Origin: Guptibacillus hwajinpoensis
Lineage (GTDB): Bacteria > Bacillota > Bacilli > Bacillales > Guptibacillaceae
Direction: 5' to 3'
DNA length: 64,000 nucleotides
Assembly (NCBI RefSeq): GCF_020171785.1
Contig: NZ_JAIVAE010000010.1
Coordinates: 62,001-126,000 of the forward strand
The position numbers and the translations under genes were made by a program. Position 1 is the first letter of the stretch; each line of letters opens with the position of its first letter. Below, piece after piece: positions 15,406 through 22,520 of this stretch. The notes below the pieces were generated by a model. It was given only the letters and a program-made list of their open reading frames with translations, was not told the DNA's origin and ran no database searches.

Positions 15406-16770
15406 TTACTGTATTCTGTATTTTTTGAGTTTTCTAACTACTGTAGGTTGACTCATTCCTAGCGCCTCAGCTATTTTTGTTGTCGTACGAAAATATCGTC
15501 TTGCTTGCTCAAGGCGTTCTTTCTCAACTTTCTCTACCGTTTCTTGTAATGTCTCATTAAAATTATTCATTTCTGAATAACCTTCTGCTGCTTTTTTATA
15601 TGTAGAAGGCAAATCTTCTTCGTGTATAACGAATGCATCTGAAGTAACAATAAGGCGTTCAATTAAATTCATCAACTCTCGTACATTCCCTCTCCACACA
15701 TGCTGTGTTAATTCATGGATAACAACTTTATTCAATATCCGCTTTCGTTTGTACGCTTTGCAGAAGTGATCAACAAACGATTGGATAAGAGGAAGGATGT
15801 CTTCTTTTCTCTCTCGTAAAGGGGGGATCACTAACGGAACAACATTCAATCGAAAATATAAATCTTCTCGAAACACTTTCTCTCGTACTGCTTGTTCTAA
15901 ATCTTTATTCGTCGCACTGATGATTCGAAAATCTGAGCTAATCTCCTTTCTGCCTCCTAAACGATAAAAACGTTTTTCTTGTATAAGTTTCAATACCTTT
16001 ACTTGATTTTGTGGCGAAAGTTCTCCAATCTCATCAAGAAAAAGCGTTCCACTAGCTGCCATTTCAGCAAGACCAATGCGGCCGCCTTTTCTAGCTCCAG
16101 TAAATGCGCCATCTTCATATCCGAAAAGCTCCGCTTCAAATAAAGACTCAGGAATTGCTCCACAATTCACTTCAATAAAAGGCGCCTCTCTCCGTTCACT
16201 CTTAGAATGAATGTAGCGTGCAAGTTCTGTTTTCCCTACCCCTGATTCACCTAGGAGAAGAACGTTCACATCTACTCCAGCAACCTGCTTTCCAGTAGCC
16301 AGTATTTTTCTCATAGCATCACTTCTTGCAATTAATCCTCCATCATCTTGCTGTTGTTTGAGCTGTTCAAGTTCACTTCTAACACGCTCCATCTCAGAAG
16401 ACATCTCTTCCATTCCAGCCTTAATTTCCATTAATTCTGTGATATCGTGTGAATAACTGACAATCCTTACAAGCTCCCCGCTATCATTGAAAACAGGAAG
16501 GCCGGTAACAAGAAGCTTTCTCCCATCAGGACCGGTTTGTACAAACGTGACGCGCTTCTTTTCTTTCACTACTAGCGGCGTTGCTAGTGGTGTAAATAAT
16601 CCCTCTTTCTCAAGCTCATAAACAGATCTACCCATCAAGTCACTGGCTTTCACGCCATACACCATACCCGTTCCTTCACTAACTTTGACGATAATTCCAT
16701 TTCGATCTGTTACTAGTATATCGTCTTGTAAAGAATGAAAGATCGCTTTATATTCGTTCCACTCTGTCAC
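15406..16770 (-). CDS. PAS-domain sigma-54-dependent transcriptional activator
   Basis: About 454 residues. An N-terminal PAS domain (roughly 5-115) senses a small molecule or redox signal, a coiled coil (115-145) links to the AAA+ domain: Walker A GESGVGKT, the sigma-54 contact loop GAFTGA, Walker B GTLFLDEIGE, and the R-finger region. A TyrR/Fis-type helix-turn-helix ends the protein (TKIAEALGMSQPTVVRKLK). This is the architecture of RocR/BkdR-like bacterial enhancer-binding proteins. The start at GTG 16770 is favoured because GGGGTG lies six bases ahead; ATG 16812 would place start codons inside the palindrome at 16785. It surely drives the downstream -24/-12 promoter. Confidence 0.92.
   Translation of the reverse strand: MTEWNEYKAIFHSLQDDILVTDRNGIIVKVSEGTGMVYGVKASDLMGRSVYELEKEGLFTPLATPLVVKEKKRVTFVQTGPDGRKLLVTGLPVFNDSGELVRIVSYSHDITELMEIKAGMEEMSSEMERVRSELEQLKQQQDDGGLIARSDAMRKILATGKQVAGVDVNVLLLGESGVGKTELARYIHSKSERREAPFIEVNCGAIPESLFEAELFGYEDGAFTGARKGGRIGLAEMAASGTLFLDEIGELSPQNQVKVLKLIQEKRFYRLGGRKEISSDFRIISATNKDLEQAVREKVFREDLYFRLNVVPLVIPPLRERKEDILPLIQSFVDHFCKAYKRKRILNKVVIHELTQHVWRGNVRELMNLIERLIVTSDAFVIHEEDLPSTYKKAAEGYSEMNNFNETLQETVEKVEKERLEQARRYFRTTTKIAEALGMSQPTVVRKLKKYRIQ
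15563..15580. promoter_or_regulatory. Putative activator-binding site (UAS), copy 1
   Basis: TTATTCATTTCTGAATAA, with arms TATTCA/TGAATA spaced by 4 bases, lies inside the 3' end of the activator gene about 190 bp upstream of the predicted sigma-54 start point, the normal distance for an enhancer. Confidence 0.65.
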
Positions 16771-16784
16771 ATAAACACCCCACT

Positions 16785-16800
16785 TATTCATTTTTGAATA
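16785..16800. promoter_or_regulatory. Putative activator-binding site, copy 2 (autoregulation)
   Basis: TATTCATTTTTGAATA, same arms and spacing as the site at 15563, directly ahead of the preferred GTG start of the activator gene. Confidence 0.6.
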
Positions 16801-16845
16801 TATTTCAGTCACTCTCTTACAAAGTACCTTATATTCTCGTTAATT

Positions 16846-16865
16846 ATTATTCATTTTTGAATAAT
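16846..16865. promoter_or_regulatory. Putative activator-binding site, copy 3 (autoregulation)
   Basis: ATTATTCATTTTTGAATAAT; the core TATTCA-N4-TGAATA (16848-16863) repeats copy 2, 63 bp away (six helical turns). The pair probably lets the activator control its own gene. Confidence 0.6.
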
Positions 16866-16984
16866 CTTACATTAATATCTTATCATACAAGGCGTTAATT
16901 CAAGCAAAATTCTTTTCAGCAATAAAATGAACGACTAGAATATACGATGGAATGGAACTTGAACAGACTTAAGGAGGAATCACC

Positions 16985-17701
16985 ATGGTAGCACTAAAAG
17001 GAAAAACGGCGCTCATTACTGGAGCAGCTCGCGGAATTGGTCGTGCAGCAGCGATCGCTCTTGCAAAAGAAGGCGTCAATATTGGACTGATCGCACGTAC
17101 AGAAGAAACACTTCAAAACGTTGCGAAGGAAATTGAAGCTGAAGGTGTCAAAAGTTCTTACGCAATTGCAGATGTTTCTTCTAATGAAGCAGTGACAACA
17201 GCAGTTGCTAAGATTAAAGACGAGCTTGGTGAGACCGACATTCTTATTAATAATGCCGGTATAGCAAAATTTGGGGTCTTCATGGATCTTGAAATTGCAG
17301 AATGGGAAAAAATCATTCAGGTTAATTTACTGGGTGCATATTATGTCACTCGGGCTGTACTGCCAGACATGATCGAACGGCAATCAGGAGATATTATCAA
17401 TATTTCTTCTACAGCAGGACAAAAAGGTGCCCCAGTAACAAGCGCCTATAGCGCTTCTAAATTTGGATTAATGGGACTGACTGAATCACTTGCTCAAGAA
17501 GTTCGCAAGCATGATATTCGTGTTAGTGCCCTAACACCAAGTACCGTTTCCACTGATCTTGCAGTAGAGAATAACTTAACAGATGGACAGCAGGACAACA
17601 TGCTCCAGCCAGAAGATATGGCCGAATTTATCGTTGCCCAATTGAAGATGAACAAGCGTGTTTTCATTAAGACAGCAGGTTTGTGGACAACAAACCCATA
17701 A
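16985..17701 (+). CDS. Short-chain dehydrogenase, 3-ketoacyl-ACP reductase type
   Basis: A 238-residue Rossmann-fold SDR. The NADP-binding glycine motif GAARGIG is at 13-19, NNAG at 89-92, and the catalytic Ser142, Tyr155 and Lys159 are in place ([16 protein letters not shown]). The usual label in Bacillus is 3-ketoacyl-(ACP) reductase, but stand-alone copies like this one, without fatty-acid synthesis neighbours, often act on other keto substrates. The ATG at 16985 has TAAGGAGG at ideal spacing. It is monocistronic, divergent from the sigma-54 activator and convergent with the staygreen gene. Confidence 0.9.
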   Translation: MVALKGKTALITGAARGIGRAAAIALAKEGVNIGLIARTEETLQNVAKEIEAEGVKSSYAIADVSSNEAVTTAVAKIKDELGETDILINNAGIAKFGVFMDLEIAEWEKIIQVNLLGAYYVTRAVLPDMIERQSGDIINISSTAGQKGAPVTSAYSASKFGLMGLTESLAQEVRKHDIRVSALTPSTVSTDLAVENNLTDGQQDNMLQPEDMAEFIVAQLKMNKRVFIKTAGLWTTNP

Positions 17702-17745
17702 ACGGATATTCGCCCTATCATTCTCAGTGAATTGTAAATAAAGAA

Positions 17746-17775
17746 AAACAGCCAGTCTAGTTGTGCTGGCTGTTT
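17746..17775. terminator. Bidirectional terminator, overlapping the staygreen stop codon
   Basis: AAACAGCCAG (17746-17755) and CTGGCTGTTT (17766-17775). The last codons of the staygreen gene are part of the right arm. Confidence 0.85.
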
Positions 17776-18203
17776 CTATATTCTCTAAATGATCCATAGT
17801 ATTCGTAAGCTTCCCACTGTACTTCATTAGAATCAAAGTAAATCCAAATCGGTACATCATCAAGTTCCGGATAAGTTTGAAATAACCCCGTATCTCCTAC
17901 TCTTATAGCAGATAATGCCCCTGGCAATTCTTTTCGAAATATACGATTCCTTACTTGTTCTCTCCCTTCTTCAGTTGGATCATCCACTAAAACATATGCG
18001 TAATAATACAATCCACAGTCGTTTCGAAAGCTGCCAAGCACCTCATCTCGAATGAAAGAAATACGATCAATGGCATATTCTTTTCCAATCGTTAAAAATA
18101 GCTCACCAGTAATATCAGAGTGAGTTAATGTATACTTTCTTCCTAATACACATTTGTTTCCGTTCATCCCATCACGATACGTCACTGTAGGTTGCTGTTT
18201 CAC
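17757..18203 (-). CDS. Staygreen family protein
   Basis: A 148-residue soluble protein. CVLGRKYTLTHSDITGELFLTIG followed by FRNDCGLYYYAYVLVDD, seen as the conserved centre (about 18-85), is the Staygreen (SGR) family signature. Plant SGR removes magnesium from chlorophyll a; bacterial homologues, common in Bacillaceae without chlorophyll, were shown in some species to have Mg-dechelating activity in vitro, but their natural substrate is unknown. The start ATG is 18203. Monocistronic and divergent from the DUF2642-Mn catalase pair. Confidence 0.85.
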   Translation of the reverse strand: MKQQPTVTYRDGMNGNKCVLGRKYTLTHSDITGELFLTIGKEYAIDRISFIRDEVLGSFRNDCGLYYYAYVLVDDPTEEGREQVRNRIFRKELPGALSAIRVGDTGLFQTYPELDDVPIWIYFDSNEVQWEAYEYYGSFREYRNSQHN

Positions 18204-18337
18204 TTATGATCACCCTCTCCCCTAACAGGTTATGGGCAACCATTGAGATAGGTTCATTTCATTCTTATAGACTATGACAACCTATTCATTGCGTAAATTA
18301 TAGCAGTAAAAACCTTTTATTGAGAGGATGAGAGAAT

Positions 18338-18550
18338 TTGAGTCAACAGCCTCAATTAATCAGCTCTGTAGACCCGTATGTCTATCAAACACTCCTGTCG
18401 ATTGAAGGAAGAATGATTACAGTACAAACAACAAATGGATCGCTCCAAGGAATGCTGCAATCCGTGATGCCAGATCATATTGTTCTGGAAGTGAATGAAA
18501 CCCCTTTTTTTGTTCGAATTCAACAAATCGTCTGGGTATTTCCTAATTAA
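18338..18550 (+). CDS. Small DUF2642 (YuzF-like) protein
   Basis: A 70-residue protein starting at TTG 18338 with GAGAGGA upstream. The segment MITVQTTNGSLQGMLQSVMP and DHIVLEVN resembles the Sm-like DUF2642 family, found in spore-former genomes, sometimes with spore coat genes. It ends 13 bases before the Mn catalase start, so the two form an operon. Coat-associated Mn catalases are known in Bacillus, so a sporulation role for the pair is plausible but not shown here. Confidence 0.75.
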   Translation: MSQQPQLISSVDPYVYQTLLSIEGRMITVQTTNGSLQGMLQSVMPDHIVLEVNETPFFVRIQQIVWVFPN

Positions 18551-18563
18551 TAGGGGGGATGAC

Positions 18564-19454
18564 ATGTTTAAGCGATTTGATAAGCAATTGATTGAACTTC
18601 CGATACCAGAGCATGGCGATGCAAATGCTGCAGCTGCTGTACAGGATTTGCTTGGTGGACGCTTTGGAGAGTTATCTACTTTAAATAACTACATGTTCCA
18701 GTCATTTAGCTTTCGTGAGAAAAAAAAGTTAAAACCTTTTTATGATCTTGTTGCCAGTATTACTGCAGAAGAATTCGGACATGTGGAACTGGTCACAACC
18801 TCAATTAATCTGTTAACCACAGGAAGTTCTTTTCAAGCTCCACCTGATTTAACCCCGTTACAAAATGCTAAGGACCTGCGTAATACAGCTCAATTTGTTG
18901 CTACAGCCCAAACAGCTCTTGCAGCTGATAGTATGGGTAATTCCTGGCGTGGCGATTATGTCTTCAGTAGCGGAAATCTTGTTCTTGATCTCCTTCACAA
19001 CTTTTTTCTTGAGGTTGGTGCACGAACCCATAAAATGCGCGTCTATGAAATGACGGATCATCCAACCGCACGTGAAATGATCGGTTACTTACTCGTGCGT
19101 GGCGGAACTCATGTACTTGCATACGCAAAAGCGATTGAAATTGCGACAGGTACAGACTTAACAAAAATGCTCCCAATACCAAGTCTTGATAACTCTAAAT
19201 TCGACTACGCACGAAAATTTGAAGAAAAGGGATTAAACAATGTTCTTTACACATGGAGCGAAGGAGATTATCTAGGAATTAAACAGATTTGGAAAGGTAC
19301 GAATCCAGAAAATGGGGAACGTCTGCGCGTGATAGAAGGAGCACCAGAAGGAGCGCCCATTCCTAACCTCGATGATCTTCCAGAAGAATTTGCACCCGGA
19401 ATTACGAAGGATCATTATGAACAGATTGCCAAGCGGTTATTAAGAAATTTATAA
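18564..19454 (+). CDS. Manganese (non-haem) catalase
   Basis: A 297-residue ferritin-like di-manganese enzyme that dismutates hydrogen peroxide. The five predicted metal ligands are present: E36, E70, H73 (AEEFGHVE), E150 and H183 (GGTHVLAY). Length and C-terminal extension match the YdbD/YjqC-type catalases of Bacillus. ATG 18564 with GGGGGG seven bases ahead is the start; an upstream in-frame ATG at 18495 lies inside the DUF2642 gene and is rejected. Second gene of a two-gene operon, closed by a strong terminator. Confidence 0.95.
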   Translation: MFKRFDKQLIELPIPEHGDANAAAAVQDLLGGRFGELSTLNNYMFQSFSFREKKKLKPFYDLVASITAEEFGHVELVTTSINLLTTGSSFQAPPDLTPLQNAKDLRNTAQFVATAQTALAADSMGNSWRGDYVFSSGNLVLDLLHNFFLEVGARTHKMRVYEMTDHPTAREMIGYLLVRGGTHVLAYAKAIEIATGTDLTKMLPIPSLDNSKFDYARKFEEKGLNNVLYTWSEGDYLGIKQIWKGTNPENGERLRVIEGAPEGAPIPNLDDLPEEFAPGITKDHYEQIAKRLLRNL

Positions 19455-19456
19455 AT

Positions 19457-19490
19457 AAAGTACCTGCCTTCGTTTCGGCAGGTACTTTTT
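19457..19490 (+). terminator. Terminator of the Mn catalase operon
   Basis: AAGTACCTGCC (19457-19467) with GGCAGGTACTT (19476-19486) and TTTTTT. It may also serve the convergent nuclease gene. Confidence 0.92.
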
Positions 19491-19491
19491 T

Positions 19492-20658
19492 CTACCAGAT
19501 CGCTTCCACCCATTCCGGATGGTCAATAAAAGGATTCCGGTTATGTTGGTACTGGTCATAAATCACATTGTTTCGATTTTCTTCAAAAGAATCCACTGGA
19601 TCCATTTCATTCCAAGCCTTTAGTACAGAAACCTTACCGATATATGGTGATGATCCATTGTTTACAAGGTCATTTACCTCAAGATCAACTTCACCGCTAT
19701 CGCCTTCGTAACGAACCGCCATATAGAAAATCATTCGAGCCACGTCCCCTTTTACACGATCGCGCGGCTCCCAGGAATCGCTATCGTAGTAGTTTCCAGG
19801 TGCTTCTGATTGGGGAGAGCCACCGTTATCAAAATCAAGATTCCCACGTGAGCTATTAACGGTAACATCAGTTGGCCGCAGGTGATGAATGTCTGTACCC
19901 GGTCCCATCGATGTTCCAAAATCTCCGTGAGATTTTGCCCATACGTGTTCACGATTCCAGTCGTCTACATTTCCACCGTTTTCATACTTACTTTGAGACC
20001 GTCCACTATAAAGAAGAAGCACATTATTAGGATTTAATGGATCTTCATCCGTCACCCTCAAGGCATCCCACACATCACTATAAGAAAGCTCTGTATGATC
20101 ATCGATAATCGTATGCAATTCTGTTTTCAAAGCACTTCCTGTTTTCCCAACAGCAGATCTATAGTATGTATCATCATAAGGAGATGATGTGCCTTCTCCA
20201 GTTTCATCAGTACCTCCGCTGTCAGCTAATTCGATCGTTGAAACACTTTTAACTCCCGCATGTGCAAAATAATCTGTTAAACTACCACTTACCACAACTG
20301 ATTCACCCATTAAATTCGGGTTACTCCTTAACCCAAAATCACTTCTTAACGAGGATGGTACCTGAACAAAAAGCATTTCATTGATATTCGTTTCATCGGC
20401 CTGGTCAGCAATTGCAATCGCATAGTCATCTGAGAAACTAGATGTGGCAATGGAGGAAGTTGATTCTGGTTTTCCTACAATAATCCCTTCGACTGCTCCA
20501 CTACTCCCCTGATTTGCAATCCCCTGTGTAACCGAATATGGTGATGACGATGTTCCTGTGCCATCTGCAAATGATGGTGTAATTGTGAAATACATCATAA
20601 TTAACGAAACAACTAACATAAAAACTACCGTCCCATACGTACGATGTGCCGTGTTCAT
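19492..20658 (-). CDS. Secreted endonuclease I family nuclease with N-terminal OB-like domain
   Basis: 388 residues. A signal peptide (about 1-31, ending SFA) is followed by an OB-fold-like nucleic-acid-binding domain (35-150) and a linker, then the endonuclease I (EndA/NucM/Bsn) domain (165-385). The catalytic beta-beta-alpha-metal motif is visible in WNREHVWAKSHG and TDIHHLRPTD, with NSSRGNLDFD downstream. It should be an extracellular, metal-dependent nuclease that degrades RNA or DNA for nutrient recovery, like Bsn/YurI of B. subtilis. Monocistronic. Confidence 0.9.
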   Translation of the reverse strand: MNTAHRTYGTVVFMLVVSLIMMYFTITPSFADGTGTSSSPYSVTQGIANQGSSGAVEGIIVGKPESTSSIATSSFSDDYAIAIADQADETNINEMLFVQVPSSLRSDFGLRSNPNLMGESVVVSGSLTDYFAHAGVKSVSTIELADSGGTDETGEGTSSPYDDTYYRSAVGKTGSALKTELHTIIDDHTELSYSDVWDALRVTDEDPLNPNNVLLLYSGRSQSKYENGGNVDDWNREHVWAKSHGDFGTSMGPGTDIHHLRPTDVTVNSSRGNLDFDNGGSPQSEAPGNYYDSDSWEPRDRVKGDVARMIFYMAVRYEGDSGEVDLEVNDLVNNGSSPYIGKVSVLKAWNEMDPVDSFEENRNNVIYDQYQHNRNPFIDHPEWVEAIW

Positions 20659-20929
20659 TTTACTTCCCTCCCCTTTATTATTGCTTCTTGTTCATGAAGC
20701 TTCTTCTAGTTTAAACGTACACGATTTAGCCAGTGGTAACACGATGTAAATATTCCTTTATTTTTAATAGGTCAAATGCATTAGGTTGAATAAAACCAAG
20801 TCTTTTTTACTACAAATGTTTCTCTGACGAAAATTCCCATCGTTTTCCCCTCTTCCTGACTTTCATCAAAGCTCATTGTCCGATATAATCAATGAGGATT
20901 GTTAAACCATAAATAAAGGGTGTTTTCCT

Positions 20930-22486
20930 ATGAGTATATTAACCGTGAAAAACCTTACGCACGGATTCGGTGACCGTGCCATCTTTGATGATGTATCTTT
21001 TCGTCTATTAAAAGGTGAACATATTGGATTAGTTGGAGCGAACGGCGAAGGTAAATCAACGTTCATGAATATTATTACAGGTAAGCTGGAACCTGATGAA
21101 GGTTCTGTAGAATGGTCTAAAAATGTGAGAGTTGGCTATCTTGATCAGCACACTGTTCTTGAGCGAGGCATGACGATTCGTGATGCACTCAAAGGCGCTT
21201 TTCAGTATTTGTTTGATTATGAAACTGAAATGAACGAACTATTTGCGAAGATGGGCGAAGCTTCTCCTGAAGAGCTTGAAAAGCTATTAGAAGAAACAGG
21301 AACGATGCAGGATATGCTTGCAAATAATGATTTCTACGTGATTGATGCAAAGGTTGAGGAAATTGCACGTGGACTTGGGCTCGATGAAATTGGGCTTGAA
21401 AAAGATGTTCAAGATTTAAGTGGTGGGCAGCGTACAAAGGTCCTTCTTGCTAAACTACTTCTTGAAAAGCCAGATATTCTTCTTCTCGATGAGCCAACGA
21501 ACTACCTTGATGAGCAGCACATCGTATGGCTCAGACGGTATCTCCAGGAATATGAGAATGCATTTATCCTTATTTCACATGATATTCCATTCTTAAACAG
21601 TGTCATCAACTTGATTTATCATATGGAAAATCAAGAATTAACAAGATATGTTGGTGACTATGATAATTTCTTGTCAGTATACGAAGTGAAGAAGCAACAA
21701 GTTGAAGCCGCATTTAAGAAACAGCAACAGGAAATCTCCCAGCTCAAGGACTTTGTTGCTCGTAACAAAGCACGCGTTGCCACCCGTAATATGGCCATGT
21801 CCAGACAAAAAAAGCTTGATAAAATGGATGTGATCGAGATTGCAAAAGAAAAGCCAAAACCAGAATTTCATTTCAAACAAGCTCGTGCTTCGGGTAAGCT
21901 TATTTTCGAAACAAAGGATCTTGTGATTGGTTACGATGAGCCACTATCTCGTCCATTAAACCTTTCAATGGAAAGAGGTCAAAAAATAGCCCTTATGGGT
22001 GCAAATGGTATTGGTAAAACGACCCTTCTTCGCAGTATTCTTGGCGAAATCAAACCAATTGAAGGATCCGTTGAGCTTGGCGATTATCTTTATACTGGTT
22101 ATTTCGAGCAAGAAATCAAAACAAGAACATCAAACACTTGTATTGAAGAAATGTGGCGAGAGTTCCCACACTACAGCCAGGCGCAAATTCGGGCTGCTTT
22201 ATCGAAATGCGGCCTAACGACAAAACATATTGAGAGCAAGGTCGATGTTCTTAGTGGTGGTGAAAAAGCAAAGCTTAGACTTTGTAAATTAATGAATACA
22301 GAATCAAACTTACTCGTATTTGATGAGCCAACAAACCACCTTGATGTTGAGGCTAAAGCTGAACTAAAACGCTCATTAAATGAATACAAAGGAAGCATCA
22401 TTTTGATCTCTCACGAACCTGAATTTTACCAGGACATCGCAACAGATGTCTGGAACTGTGAAGATTGGACAACAAAGTTAGTATAG
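20930..22486 (+). CDS. yfmM: ABC-F family ATPase (YfmM-like)
   Basis: A 518-residue protein with two ABC ATPase domains and no membrane span. Walker A motifs GANGEGKST and GANGIGKTT, signature LSGGQRTK and LSGGEKAK, and DEPTNYLDEQH/DEPTNHLDVEA are all intact. The interdomain linker (about 235-325) is charged and helical, as in ribosome-associated ABC-F factors that act in translation and, in some cases, antibiotic tolerance. Length equals that of B. subtilis YfmM. A TATAAT at 20884-20889 is a likely -10 box. Monocistronic, closed by a strong terminator. Confidence 0.88.
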   Translation: MSILTVKNLTHGFGDRAIFDDVSFRLLKGEHIGLVGANGEGKSTFMNIITGKLEPDEGSVEWSKNVRVGYLDQHTVLERGMTIRDALKGAFQYLFDYETEMNELFAKMGEASPEELEKLLEETGTMQDMLANNDFYVIDAKVEEIARGLGLDEIGLEKDVQDLSGGQRTKVLLAKLLLEKPDILLLDEPTNYLDEQHIVWLRRYLQEYENAFILISHDIPFLNSVINLIYHMENQELTRYVGDYDNFLSVYEVKKQQVEAAFKKQQQEISQLKDFVARNKARVATRNMAMSRQKKLDKMDVIEIAKEKPKPEFHFKQARASGKLIFETKDLVIGYDEPLSRPLNLSMERGQKIALMGANGIGKTTLLRSILGEIKPIEGSVELGDYLYTGYFEQEIKTRTSNTCIEEMWREFPHYSQAQIRAALSKCGLTTKHIESKVDVLSGGEKAKLRLCKLMNTESNLLVFDEPTNHLDVEAKAELKRSLNEYKGSIILISHEPEFYQDIATDVWNCEDWTTKLV

Positions 22487-22490
22487 AAAA

Positions 22491-22520
22491 AAGGCTTATC
22501 CGTTTAATCGGATAAGCCTT
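22491..22520. terminator. Bidirectional terminator between yfmM and the EPS operon
   Basis: AAGGCTTATCCG (22491-22502) pairs perfectly with CGGATAAGCCTT (22509-22520). It contains the stop codon of the hybrid-kinase gene. Confidence 0.9.
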
